NCBI GenBank assembly: GCA_026931325.1
Contig: JAIXLO010000160.1
Span: forward strand, 124,001 to 188,000
From: Chitinophagales bacterium
Lineage (GTDB): Bacteria > Bacteroidota > Bacteroidia > Chitinophagales > Chitinophagaceae
Reading direction: 5' to 3'
Length of the DNA: 64,000 bases
Position 1 is the stretch's first letter. Every line of letters begins with the position of its first letter. A program made the position numbers and the translations under genes. Shown piece by piece: positions 1-8,663 of the stretch. The notes beneath the pieces are model-generated. The model was not told the origin of the DNA. It made no database searches and worked only from the letters and a program-made list of their open reading frames with translations.

Positions 1-1
1 A

Positions 2-316
2 GACAAAGTAAAAGACGCGGAAGAGACAAAAAATCTTTATAAAAAAGAAGCTAGTCTTTTATCATTAAAATATAAAAAAATGTTGGAAGATAAAACTTTG
101 GTTCAAAATAAAAACCAACTTAATTTGGAAATAGAGTCCGACGTACTAAGACAATTAGTTGACTTAGGCACAAGAATAAATAATGATCAAAATGAGCAAG
201 AAGGCATGGGATCTATGACATTAATAATTTTATTGCTAAAGTGCAATTTATTATTAAGAGATAAAATAAATGATTTAGAGTATAAATTATCATTAATTCA
301 AAAAAATGGAAAATAA
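2..316 (+). CDS. C-terminal part of a coiled-coil hypothetical protein (cut by window start)
   Basis: The reading frame is open from base 2 through the ATG at 80 to the TAA at 314-316, so the ATG at 80 is probably internal and the gene starts outside the window. The visible ~104 residues are rich in Lys, Glu, Leu and Asn with heptad-like spacing, suggesting helical coiled coil. No family is recognised. Its end overlaps the next start (ATG at 306), so it is translationally coupled to the zinc-finger primase gene. The frame continuation is seen directly; the role is unknown. Confidence 0.6.
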   Translation, partial: DKVKDAEETKNLYKKEASLLSLKYKKMLEDKTLVQNKNQLNLEIESDVLRQLVDLGTRINNDQNEQEGMGSMTLIILLLKCNLLLRDKINDLEYKLSLIQKNGK

Positions 317-845
317 TGAAAATTGGGATGACGACTTTAATCATAAAGTAGAAATTGCCAAAAGATATCCGCTATTAGAATTATTTAAAAAGTATAATTT
401 AAATATTAATAAATTTAACAATAAAATTACATGCCCTTTTCCCTTCCATAAAAACGGAAGGGAAAAGACAAGTTCATTCTTTTATTATGATAGCACTAAT
501 ACATATTGGTGTTTTGGATGCAAGTCAGGATCTACTCCAATAGATTTTGTAAAAAATATTGAAAGTATTCCATTTAACATAGCATTAAATAAGCTCATAA
601 ATTTGTCTGGCAATTATAAAGCTAAACCTATTATAGTTAGTAATGATAATTATAAATTGTACACAGAAAAAAGTATAGAGTTTGCCAACTATATTAGGAA
701 ATTATTAAAAAATGATGATACTAAGATTTTAGGAGAAGAAGTTCAGCTTACATTTGATACGTTAAACAAGAAATATGAAATGGATGAAAATAAAATAATT
801 TTTTTAATTGAAAAGTTAATGGAAAAATGTCAAAAAAAATCTTAA
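306..845 (+). CDS. DnaG-type primase zinc-binding (CHC2) domain protein
   Basis: 179 residues. A CHC2 zinc-ribbon pattern is visible: Cys43, His48, Cys69 and Cys72, in the order C-x4-H ... C-x2-C, with the typical F-H-x-(D/N)-x3-S-F and Y-W-C-F-G-C surroundings of DnaG N-terminal domains. In DnaG this domain recognises the initiation trinucleotide on single-stranded template. The protein ends soon after a helical tail and has no RNA-polymerase/Toprim core; that core is encoded separately at 19944-20690. The two genes therefore look like a primase split in two. The start overlaps the preceding stop region and the end overlaps the SbcD-like gene (ATG at 827). No clear Shine-Dalgarno is present. 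Confidence 0.85.
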   Translation: MENNENWDDDFNHKVEIAKRYPLLELFKKYNLNINKFNNKITCPFPFHKNGREKTSSFFYYDSTNTYWCFGCKSGSTPIDFVKNIESIPFNIALNKLINLSGNYKAKPIIVSNDNYKLYTEKSIEFANYIRKLLKNDDTKILGEEVQLTFDTLNKKYEMDENKIIFLIEKLMEKCQKKS

Positions 846-1987
846 TATTGGGCGATGTCCATTTAGGTAAGTCAACAAATCTTGGAAAAAACAGTTTAAC
901 TACAATATATAATTCTAAATTATTTGATCAAATTAAAATATTAGATTTTGTATTAGATGAAGCAATTCATAATATGATTGAAAATATTTTCATAACTGGA
1001 GATATTTTTGAAGATCCTAAACCAGATCACGAAATAATTAACGAATTTGCAAAATTTTTAAAATCGTGCGAAGTTAACTCAATTAATGTACATATAATTC
1101 TTGGCAATCATGATTATCTAAGAATAGATAATAATATTTATTCTCCGCTAGACATATTTAGATCATTAGAACTATCAAATGTGCATATATATTACTCAAA
1201 TACATCTATTTTTTTTGACGATGTGTCTGTTACACTGTTGCCATTTGTTGATAGAAAATATTTAAAATGTGATACCATAGAGGAAGCTAAAGATAGAGTA
1301 AAATTATTAATAGATTCAGAAATAGAATTAATTCCAAAATTTTACACTAAATTGTGCATAGGTCATTTAGCTCTAGAGAACTCAATATTTATTGGGGATG
1401 AAATCTCAGATATAACAAATGAAATTATTGTTCCTTTAACTTATTTTAATAATTTTGATTATGTTTGGATGGGACACGTACACAAGTATCAAGAATTAAA
1501 TAATACTCCATTTATTGGGCACATAGGCAGCATGGATGTTTCTGATTTTGGAGAGGTTGATGAATCAAAATATATTATTATTTTTGATATTGATGAAAAA
1601 ATATATGAAAAGAAAAAAATCCCTACAACTAAATTGAAAAAAATAGTGATAGATGTTCCTGAAGATCAAGATTATTCTGAGTATGTAAAATCAGCTCTAA
1701 GTAATTTTGATTTAAAAGATTTAACTGTAAAAGTTGAAATAAACTATGGTAGTGAAAATTCTTTAGGTAAGAATAAAATAAGTAAATTTTTGGAAAATTC
1801 TGGAGCCAATTCTATTAAAATAGTAGAAAAAAGAAAACCAAAATTAAAAGATACTACAAAATCTAAAAACTTTTCATTTGATGAATCAATTGAAAGCAAT
1901 TTAAAAAAATATGCAGAGAGTTTACCAATTGAAATTAAAGATAAGTTTTTACAAAAAGGTTTAGAGATTTTAAGTGAGATTAAATGA
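827..1987 (+). CDS. sbcD: SbcD/Mre11-type nuclease subunit (T4 gp47-like)
   Basis: 386-residue calcineurin-like metallophosphoesterase. Motifs in order: G-D-V-H-L-G near residues 9-14 (Asp10, His12), T-G-D-I near 57-60, G-N-H-D at 93-96, G-H-L-A in the middle and G-H-V-H further on, which together supply the two-metal site. In T4 the homologous gp47 with gp46 resects DNA ends to load the UvsX recombinase and also degrades host DNA. It overlaps the upstream primase-domain gene, and its stop overlaps the start of the SbcC-like gene by 4 nt (ATGA), as expected for obligate partners. The C-terminal ~120 residues are the capping and partner-binding part and are not well conserved. Confidence 0.93.
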   Translation: MSKKILILGDVHLGKSTNLGKNSLTTIYNSKLFDQIKILDFVLDEAIHNMIENIFITGDIFEDPKPDHEIINEFAKFLKSCEVNSINVHIILGNHDYLRIDNNIYSPLDIFRSLELSNVHIYYSNTSIFFDDVSVTLLPFVDRKYLKCDTIEEAKDRVKLLIDSEIELIPKFYTKLCIGHLALENSIFIGDEISDITNEIIVPLTYFNNFDYVWMGHVHKYQELNNTPFIGHIGSMDVSDFGEVDESKYIIIFDIDEKIYEKKKIPTTKLKKIVIDVPEDQDYSEYVKSALSNFDLKDLTVKVEINYGSENSLGKNKISKFLENSGANSIKIVEKRKPKLKDTTKSKNFSFDESIESNLKKYAESLPIEIKDKFLQKGLEILSEIK

Positions 1988-4125
1988 TTCCTATTTATTT
2001 ACAAATAAATGATTTTATGTGTTATGAAAAAGCAGAATTAGATTTTTCAAAATTTGATTCTGCTTTAATTTTAGGAAAAATATCAAATAATTTTGATGCA
2101 TCAAATGGTGCTGGTAAAAGCACTATATTTAATGCAATTGAATATGCATTATTTAATGATTTTCAAGATCTAAAATTAGATAAAATAATACGCGATGGCA
2201 AAAACTCTTGTAAAGTTGTTTTTGACTTTCAAGTTGGCGAAAATATTTATAGAATAATCAGATCACGTTCTACGTCGGGATCTACTTCGGTACAGGCATA
2301 CGAATGTTCAGCTTTAAAGTATAAAGACCAAGATTTGAAATGGAAAGAGCTTTCTGGTAGAAGAAACTCAGACACCGAAGTACAAATAAAAAAAATTATA
2401 AAAATAAATCAAAAAAGCTTCAGGTCTTCTATTCATTTTGTTCAAAATGATTTTTCTGGAATTACGACAGCTACAGAAACAGAAAGAAAAAATATCTTTA
2501 AACAAATATTTGATTTATCAAAATTTGAAAAACTTGAAAAAATATCAAAAACAAAAGAATCGGATTTAAATAAAAAAATAATTAAAAATTCTGGTATTAT
2601 AGAATCAAAACAGTTACTTTTACAGACAATAGATGATAGTACAAAATTTTTAATAAATGCTAAGAATGAATATTTAATCGTACAGCAAGATATTTCAAAT
2701 TTAGAAAAAGATCTTTTAGATAAAAAAACAAAAATCAATGATTTAAAATTATTTAAGCAACAAATATCTGATGATTTGCCAAAAATTATTGCTGAACTTC
2801 AACAATTAGAAAAAATAAAAAAAGATTCTTTAAATAAAATAAATTTAGAAAAATCAAATATTAATAATATAAATAATAATATTGATTATATTAATAACAA
2901 ATTTTCTAATTTAGAAAAAAAAGAACCAATAGATGAAAATTTGTTAAAAATAAAAAAAGAAGAAATTGATAAAATAAATTCCAAGCTAAGCTCCAACCTG
3001 GGAGAAGTACACTTTTTAGTCTCGGAAATAGCTCGATTAGAAAGTATAAGTTCCTTAAGCTCATGTCCTAAGTGCTATAGACCAGTAGGTTCAGAAGATT
3101 CTGAGACTTTTAATAAAGAAATAGAAAATAATAAACTAAAGCTTACGGCAATAAAACAAGAAAATAATGAATTAAAAGAAAAAACAATTCTATTATCAAA
3201 AGAGTACAGCGAGCTTGAAAGTCGTAGCAAGGCGTACAGCAAATATACACAAGATAAAAAAGAATTAGAAATAAATTTATCTTCAAAGAAAGAGGTATTT
3301 AAAAGTTCGCAAAAATTGCTTGATAAATATTTATCCGATTTGAGTGTTACAGAAGAAAATATTTCGCTTTTGTTAAATAAAAAAAATCAAATAAATGAAG
3401 AAAAAATTTTAGAATTACAAGAAGAAATAAACAAAAATATTTCTTTGTATAAAGAAATAAATAATTCGCTTCAGTTAGAAAAGTCAAAATTCTCTGAAAT
3501 TGAAAAAAATATCTTTATTAAAGAAAATTTGATTTTAGAAAAAACAAAAGAAGTTGAAAAAATAAATGAATTAGAATTATTAGAAAAAGAATATTTAGAT
3601 GAATTAAAAATATATCAATTGACAACGGAGGCGTTCTCATCAAAAGGCATACCTTTGTTAATGATAACAAATTTATTAGATGAGATAGAATTTGAAGCAA
3701 ATAATTATTTAGCACTAATAAAACCAGGATTAGAGGTTCAATTTGCTTTAAAAAAGCAAAATTCTGACAATGAAGAAGTTGATGCATTTGATATAAAATA
3801 TTTTTATAATGGGATTGAAAGAGAATTTGTCCAATTATCTGGAGCCATGAAATTCTGTGCAACATTTTCATTAAAATTGGCTATGTCCATAATACTTCAA
3901 AAAGTATTAGGAACAAATATAAAATTTTTATTATTTGATGAAATTGATCAATCATTAGATAAAAATTCTTCAGATGAACTTATTAATTTAATTAATAATT
4001 TAAAAAATACATATAAGATATTAGTAATAACTCATGATCAAAAAATTAAGGATAAATTCAACAATTTAATTGTTGTTGAACAAAATGATAATATGATATC
4101 TACCATTAAACAAATTAATTGTTAA
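1984..4125 (+). CDS. sbcC: SbcC/Rad50-type ATPase subunit (T4 gp46-like)
   Basis: 713 residues, SMC-like. Walker A is S-N-G-A-G-K-S-T (residues 40-47). Two long Lys/Glu/Leu/Asn-rich coiled coils flank a zinc hook C-P-K-C at about residue 361. The ABC signature L-S-G-A-M-K-F is near 617, Walker B F-L-L-F-D-E-I-D near 648, and an H-loop (T-H-D) follows. It works with the SbcD-like protein encoded just upstream as the end-resection complex for recombination-dependent replication. The length is close to phage gp46 proteins and far shorter than bacterial SbcC. The ATGA overlap with the upstream gene implies coupled translation. Confidence 0.93.
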   Translation: MIPIYLQINDFMCYEKAELDFSKFDSALILGKISNNFDASNGAGKSTIFNAIEYALFNDFQDLKLDKIIRDGKNSCKVVFDFQVGENIYRIIRSRSTSGSTSVQAYECSALKYKDQDLKWKELSGRRNSDTEVQIKKIIKINQKSFRSSIHFVQNDFSGITTATETERKNIFKQIFDLSKFEKLEKISKTKESDLNKKIIKNSGIIESKQLLLQTIDDSTKFLINAKNEYLIVQQDISNLEKDLLDKKTKINDLKLFKQQISDDLPKIIAELQQLEKIKKDSLNKINLEKSNINNINNNIDYINNKFSNLEKKEPIDENLLKIKKEEIDKINSKLSSNLGEVHFLVSEIARLESISSLSSCPKCYRPVGSEDSETFNKEIENNKLKLTAIKQENNELKEKTILLSKEYSELESRSKAYSKYTQDKKELEINLSSKKEVFKSSQKLLDKYLSDLSVTEENISLLLNKKNQINEEKILELQEEINKNISLYKEINNSLQLEKSKFSEIEKNIFIKENLILEKTKEVEKINELELLEKEYLDELKIYQLTTEAFSSKGIPLLMITNLLDEIEFEANNYLALIKPGLEVQFALKKQNSDNEEVDAFDIKYFYNGIEREFVQLSGAMKFCATFSLKLAMSIILQKVLGTNIKFLLFDEIDQSLDKNSSDELINLINNLKNTYKILVITHDQKIKDKFNNLIVVEQNDNMISTIKQINC

Positions 4126-4142
4126 AATAGTATCAATATAGA

Positions 4143-4439
4143 ATGGAAAAGGAAAAATATTTTCTTGGTATATATAGAAAAAATAAACAAATATTATATA
4201 AATCATTAATTTTATACAGTTTTAAAAAATTAACAAAACAGTTAAAATCAAGAGAAGATTTTCCAGATTTAGAATTATTAAAATATTCTGAAAATTTTTT
4301 AGGATTATATAGAAGAGAGCAAGTGAAAGATTATTTAGAAATAAGTATAATATTTAGAAAAGCTGCACATAAGATGCATAGGTACTTAGTTAAGAATAAA
4401 AAAGTAGAAAAACATAGAAAATTTTTGAATTTAGTATAA
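4143..4439 (+). CDS. hypothetical protein, basic, 98 aa
   Basis: Not recognised. It is a small Lys/Arg/Tyr-rich protein with an imperfect internal repeat: F-L-G-I-Y-R near residue 7 and F-L-G-L-Y-R near residue 52, each followed by a hydrophobic helix. It lies 17 nt after the SbcC-like gene, and its stop abuts the next ATG (TAAATG). There is no clear Shine-Dalgarno; the leader is A/T-only. Confidence 0.6.
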   Translation: MEKEKYFLGIYRKNKQILYKSLILYSFKKLTKQLKSREDFPDLELLKYSENFLGLYRREQVKDYLEISIIFRKAAHKMHRYLVKNKKVEKHRKFLNLV

Positions 4440-5417
4440 ATGATAAACGTCACAATTACAGAATCAAGTGAGCAAATAAGCTCTGGTATACCAAAATTTG
4501 TTGAATTATCAACAGATATTATTTCTAATATTTATTATACATTGGACGGTACAGACCCAACATATATGTCTATGATTTATATAGACAAAATAAGAATGCC
4601 GGCAAGTTCGCCAACTATAACGTTAAAAGTATTTGCATCAAATGGACTTGATTCTTCAAATATAGTTGAAAAAAAATATTTTCCAATATCTGCTGATAAT
4701 GTTAAATATCCATATTCGTTGACCGATAGTGAGCCAAATAAAAATACTAATACTATTTTATATCCATTTGGAACAAATTCAAATAATCCAAAAGCTATAT
4801 ATTCTAATCCATCAAATAGTGATAGAAATATTTCAAGTTTAGGTTCTGACGGTTATTCTAATGGATTTGATGGCTCGGGTAATCCTGGAAATTATACAGA
4901 TAAGCCATTTACTACAGAAAATTATCAAATACAATATTCTACTGCAAATGCTATAGGTGAGACTGGTAAAGGAATAGGTAATCTTCCGGCAGAAGTTTTA
5001 GTACAATTAAAAACACAGCCACCAGAAGAATCTGAAGCCGGAGACAAATTATTTGATCCAAGAGCAATGGTTGTTTATGTAGATACTAGAAATCAGGACG
5101 ATGATGATGATCCTTATATTACTTCTCAATATTTAAATTTAGAACCTCCTGAAGTTGGAGATGGTGCTAAATTATATGCAGTTGGAATTAATTCTCCAAA
5201 TGCCAGTGCAACATGGATAAGATCGCATCATAATAAACGAGAAGGCACCTTGACTAATTACTACTTTGATACAAAATCAAATAGATGGCTTATAATTAAA
5301 TCTCAGTATAATCCAAAACAAACTTTTGATAATATCAGCGGATATGTTTTGGGTCATGGCGCTGGAGCTAAGTATGTTTATTCTTGGTATCCATGGATGA
5401 GAAGGGTTATTGGTTAA
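4440..5417 (+). CDS. protein with N-terminal chitobiase/hexosaminidase C-terminal-like (Fn3-associated) domain
   Basis: 325 residues. Residues ~12-80 match the pattern of the small beta-sandwich found after chitobiases and in many surface proteins: Y-Y-T-L-D-G-T-D-P-T, then an alternating hydrophobic strand, then L-K-V-F-A. The rest is Gly/Asn/Ser/Pro-rich with low-complexity stretches (N-S-N-N-P, D-D-D-D-D) and a compact Trp/Tyr-rich C-terminus (S-W-Y-P-W-M-R-R). This composition fits an extracellular or virion surface protein, for example fibre, baseplate or host-binding. Its place among recombination genes is unexpected. Function is inferred only from the domain. Confidence 0.6.
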   Translation: MINVTITESSEQISSGIPKFVELSTDIISNIYYTLDGTDPTYMSMIYIDKIRMPASSPTITLKVFASNGLDSSNIVEKKYFPISADNVKYPYSLTDSEPNKNTNTILYPFGTNSNNPKAIYSNPSNSDRNISSLGSDGYSNGFDGSGNPGNYTDKPFTTENYQIQYSTANAIGETGKGIGNLPAEVLVQLKTQPPEESEAGDKLFDPRAMVVYVDTRNQDDDDDPYITSQYLNLEPPEVGDGAKLYAVGINSPNASATWIRSHHNKREGTLTNYYFDTKSNRWLIIKSQYNPKQTFDNISGYVLGHGAGAKYVYSWYPWMRRVIG

Positions 5418-5705
5418 ATGAATTCGTTCAAGCTAGGCAATATACAATTCCATAAAGATATAGATTGTTGTATTGGACATTGGTGTGTTTTTTATACTGC
5501 CGCAAATCCTTGGTATGCAATATTAAATAATATGAGAATTTATCGTATTTTTTCTTTATTGTTTAGAGTAGATATTAAAAAAAAATATATTTTGGCAAAG
5601 GATACTGGCTTTGAAAGCTCTGTATTGCAATATTTAAATTTTGAAGATATTATAATTTGTAGTGAAAATTTAGATTTATTGAAAAATAAAAAAATATTAT
5701 TTTAA
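5418..5705 (+). CDS. hypothetical protein, 95 aa
   Basis: Unrecognised. It starts directly after the preceding TAA (TAAATG), so it is likely coupled. The N-terminal half has Cys/Trp/His residues (C-C-I-G-H-W-C) that could bind metal; the C-terminal half alternates charged and hydrophobic residues. Confidence 0.55.
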   Translation: MNSFKLGNIQFHKDIDCCIGHWCVFYTAANPWYAILNNMRIYRIFSLLFRVDIKKKYILAKDTGFESSVLQYLNFEDIIICSENLDLLKNKKILF

Positions 5706-5722
5706 TAAATAAATATTTAAAT

Positions 5723-6022
5723 GTGAAAACATTTAAAGCTTACGACTGTAAGTTTGAGTTTAAAGAAAAAATAATTATAAATACGAAGTTTTTTAAAGCT
5801 GTATGTATAAAATATACACCAAATGATATTTTATATTTATTAATGTTAGATTTTGATATAAACCAAGTTTCTGGCGTACATTTTTATATATACAGTGATA
5901 ATCTTGTTAGAACGTCAATTATAACAAATATTTCAAATTTGGATTTTTGTTTAAATAAGAAAGAGATAATGAAATTCTCAAAAAATAGAGAAGAGTTAGA
6001 AGAAATTAAATTATTAAGATAA
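5723..6022 (+). CDS. hypothetical protein, 99 aa
   Basis: Unrecognised. The frame begins with GTG at 5723 (an ATG overlaps it at 5721 in another frame), so a GTG start is implied. It is mostly beta-strand-like hydrophobic alternation with a charged helical C-terminus. It ends 9 nt before the Cas4-like nuclease gene. Confidence 0.5.
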   Translation: MKTFKAYDCKFEFKEKIIINTKFFKAVCIKYTPNDILYLLMLDFDINQVSGVHFYIYSDNLVRTSIITNISNLDFCLNKKEIMKFSKNREELEEIKLLR

Positions 6023-6031
6023 AGAAGAATT

Positions 6032-6808
6032 ATGGAAGAAGAAAAATTTAAATTATCGGTATCAAAAGTAAAAACATTTGATCAATGTAAAAAAAAATAT
6101 GAGTATTTATATATAGTTAAAATTCCAAGAAAAGAACAAATTTTTCATACTTTTGGAAAATTTGCTCACAAAATTTTAGAAGATTTTCATAATGCATATA
6201 TAAATGGTTCAGTAGAACCAATAGGCAAAGAAATGACTAAGGCGTGGAAAAATGCTTTAGTTGAGTATGAAGAAAAGTTAACCCCAGAGTTAAAAAAAGA
6301 AGCGTGGGATATTTGTAATTTTTATTTAAAAAAAATTCAAAAAAGTGGGTTGCCAAATGTTTTAAGTTGCGAGCAAAGTTTTGAAATTTACCTTAAGGAT
6401 AATCTTATACTAAATGGTTTTATAGATAGAGTTGAAAAAGATGAAAATGGAATTTATCATGTTTTGGACTATAAGACATCAAAATCTAAATCATATTTAA
6501 AAGACGATTACTTTCAATTAATTACTTATGCGTTTGTTTTATTGCAAAATGATCCAACAATAGAAAAAGTTAGAGCTTCTTATCTTATGTTGAGACATAA
6601 ATGTGAATTAATTACTGTAGAATTTTCTAAAAAAGAAATTCTAGAAGTTCGTGATAAATATATAGACATAGCGGAAAAAATTTTAAATGAGAAACAATTT
6701 GAAGCCAGTGTAACAAAACTATGTGAGTTCTGTGAAGGTTCAGAACTTTGTGAAAAATATAAAGAAAAAAAACTACAAACAAATACGTTTAAACAAATAG
6801 ATTGGTGA
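6032..6808 (+). CDS. Cas4/RecB-family PD-(D/E)XK nuclease with probable Fe-S cluster
   Basis: 258 residues. The N-terminus has S-x-S-K-V-K-T-F-D-Q-C (Cys17) and F-G-K-F-A-H-K (His of the RecB-type motif I). The core has G-F-I-D-R-V near residues 129-134 and L-D-Y-K-T-S near 144-149, which are the Asp and D-x-K metal/catalytic motifs, followed by the Y-F-Q-L-x-x-Y-A motif. The C-terminus has Cys231, Cys234 and Cys240. One N-terminal plus three C-terminal cysteines is the Cas4/AddB arrangement that holds a 4Fe-4S cluster. The likely role is DNA exonuclease in recombination; there is no CRISPR context here. An AAGAAG sequence sits just before the ATG. Confidence 0.85.
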   Translation: MEEEKFKLSVSKVKTFDQCKKKYEYLYIVKIPRKEQIFHTFGKFAHKILEDFHNAYINGSVEPIGKEMTKAWKNALVEYEEKLTPELKKEAWDICNFYLKKIQKSGLPNVLSCEQSFEIYLKDNLILNGFIDRVEKDENGIYHVLDYKTSKSKSYLKDDYFQLITYAFVLLQNDPTIEKVRASYLMLRHKCELITVEFSKKEILEVRDKYIDIAEKILNEKQFEASVTKLCEFCEGSELCEKYKEKKLQTNTFKQIDW

Positions 6809-6815
6809 AGGCAAA

Positions 6816-8060
6816 ATGGATATAAATTTAGAAGAAATTGATTATTGTAAATTCAGAGTAAATGTAATAGCATCAAAAGATGAAATTGATAAAAAAAGAG
6901 AAGATGTTTTAGATATTTTTAAAAGCGCTCCAATAAAAGGTTTTAGAAAAGGTAAAGCTCCTGCAGATGTTATCAAACATTATTACAAATCTCAAATAGA
7001 AGAATCTTTAAAAAAAGCCTTAACCGAAGATGCATTTTATAATACATTGTTTGAAAAAAACATGAAACATCTTGGTTCGCCAAGCTTTGAATCAATTGTT
7101 TTGTCTGATAAATTTTATTGCACATTTGTGATGGATAAAAGACCAGATTTTGAATTAAAACAATATAGGAATTTGGAAATTCCAAAACCAGAAATGGCAT
7201 CTGCTGTTGAAATAGCTGCAAAAAAAATGCAGGATTTGAGAGAAGCTTTTGGCGAAGTTAAAATGTATGAGCAAGACGATTTTGTTGAAAACGGAGATAA
7301 AATTATAGTCAATTATCAAAGTTTTGACGGAGATAATAAAGTAGATCAGTTATCAGAAGAGGGTGGAATATTAGAGGTTGGAAAAAATGTAGATACAGAT
7401 TTTTCTGATAATATATTAGGAATGAAAGCTGGCGAAACCAGAGAATTTAATTATTATGTAAAACATAATGCGCTACCATCTGTAGCAAATAAAACTTTAA
7501 AAGTTGTGCTTACTGTAATAAGTGGAACAAAATTATCACCTCATCCAATAGATGATGAGCTTGCAAAAAAATATGGTAAATCTTCTGTAGAAGAATTACA
7601 AAGTCATTTAAATGAACTTGCATCCGCAACAGTTGCAAGTAAAATGAAGCAAGATTTGATGAATCAAGTTTCGCTAAGACTGGTAGAAAATCATGATTTT
7701 AAAGTTCAAGATTGGTTAGTAGAAAAAGAGGCTGAGTATTTAATCTCATCAGCAAAATTAGATAAAAATACAATGTCAGATGACGATAAGCAGTTTTATA
7801 AATCATTAGCCGAGAAAAATCTAAAACTATCCCTTATTTTAGAAAAAATAAGAGATGAAGTTCCAGAAGCTCAGTTGTCAGAGAATGAAACTTTAGATAT
7901 ACTAAAAGCAACTTTAAGCAGAAATAAACATTTTTCGAATAATGAAGATTTTATGAATTCTATAAAAAGTATGGGTCCATACCTACAAGTATTGTTAGCT
8001 AAAGTAAAAGATGAATATGTTTTGGATTTTATTTTAAAATCCGTTAGAGTAGTAGATTAA
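6816..8060 (+). CDS. tig: trigger factor (ribosome-associated chaperone/PPIase)
   Basis: 414 residues, close to the bacterial length of about 430. The ribosome-binding signature G-F-R-K-G-K-A-P lies at residues 42-49 inside the N-terminal domain. A FKBP-like middle domain follows (G-D-x-I-x-V-N-Y-x-S-F-D-G, then N-I-L-G-M-K-A-G-E-T), and then a long helical C-terminal domain with conserved spacing. Cellular trigger factor binds L23 at the ribosome exit tunnel and holds nascent chains. A phage copy could redirect folding towards virion proteins. GAAGGC precedes the ATG. The neighbours are a nuclease and small unknown genes. Confidence 0.88.
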   Translation: MDINLEEIDYCKFRVNVIASKDEIDKKREDVLDIFKSAPIKGFRKGKAPADVIKHYYKSQIEESLKKALTEDAFYNTLFEKNMKHLGSPSFESIVLSDKFYCTFVMDKRPDFELKQYRNLEIPKPEMASAVEIAAKKMQDLREAFGEVKMYEQDDFVENGDKIIVNYQSFDGDNKVDQLSEEGGILEVGKNVDTDFSDNILGMKAGETREFNYYVKHNALPSVANKTLKVVLTVISGTKLSPHPIDDELAKKYGKSSVEELQSHLNELASATVASKMKQDLMNQVSLRLVENHDFKVQDWLVEKEAEYLISSAKLDKNTMSDDDKQFYKSLAEKNLKLSLILEKIRDEVPEAQLSENETLDILKATLSRNKHFSNNEDFMNSIKSMGPYLQVLLAKVKDEYVLDFILKSVRVVD

Positions 8061-8074
8061 AGAAAGAGGAATAA

Positions 8075-8383
8075 ATGGATAAAAGATCATTTCCAGATAA
8101 ATATTACAAAAAAATTAAAGATTTACCATTTTTGGATGAGATTGAATCAAAATCAACTGATGATATAAAAAAAGAAATAGTAAAATGTGAAGAGAGAATT
8201 TTTGCAATTGAAAAGGCACAAGAAGAAGATACAGCGTTATTGGCTGCAAAAGAAGATGTAAAAAATCTTTCAAGCGCATATAGAGATGTAAAAGCTGTTG
8301 AAACAGCAAAAATAAAATATATTTTATTTTTATTAGAAAGTAGGGGCGTTGAATTAGAGTCGAATGAAAATAGAGAGGATTGA
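8075..8383 (+). CDS. hypothetical helical protein, 102 aa
   Basis: Unrecognised. It is an almost entirely helical, charged protein (E-x-x-I-x-x-x-E-K-A-Q-E-E-D pattern) suggesting a coiled coil. A good Shine-Dalgarno AGAGGA lies 5 nt before ATG 8075. It overlaps the next gene by 20 nt. It could be a small assembly or chaperone-associated factor; there is no direct evidence. Confidence 0.6.
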   Translation: MDKRSFPDKYYKKIKDLPFLDEIESKSTDDIKKEIVKCEERIFAIEKAQEEDTALLAAKEDVKNLSSAYRDVKAVETAKIKYILFLLESRGVELESNENRED

Positions 8384-8663
8384 AGCAAAGACTTGTTGTA
8401 GGGGAAGCTCAATTTTTTTAAAATTAGATTTAAAGATAGAAAAATCTTGGATAGAATATTTAAAAACCTGTGGCTTTACCGAATATAAAAACTTTACTTC
8501 TGCTGGTATTTTATATCTATTTTCAAAAGAATTAACAATTATAGGACCATTTGGATCTGATAGGTTACAGGTAAAATGTAAGACAAATTTGTGCCATGAA
8601 TCTTTGAACATATTAGAAAACGCTTTGGCTGGTCTTAATGAACAAAAGGGTTCAAACAAATAG
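8364..8663 (+). CDS. hypothetical protein, 99 aa
   Basis: Unrecognised mixed alpha/beta protein with four cysteines. One of only two genes in the window whose frame ends in TAG. Its 3' end overlaps the M41-like gene by 26 nt if that gene starts at 8638. It overlaps the preceding gene by 20 nt, so it belongs to a coupled string of small genes. Confidence 0.55.
   Translation: MKIERIEAKTCCRGSSIFLKLDLKIEKSWIEYLKTCGFTEYKNFTSAGILYLFSKELTIIGPFGSDRLQVKCKTNLCHESLNILENALAGLNEQKGSNK

Noticed and set aside
3518..3871. Minus-strand open frames across the window, for example this one
   Set aside because: They mirror A/T-rich coding strands, have low-complexity Leu/Phe-rich products and no RBS; all supported genes are on the + strand.
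6032..6808. CRISPR involvement of the Cas4-like nuclease
   Set aside because: No repeat-spacer array or other cas gene is visible; Cas4/RecB-like nucleases are common in phage recombination.
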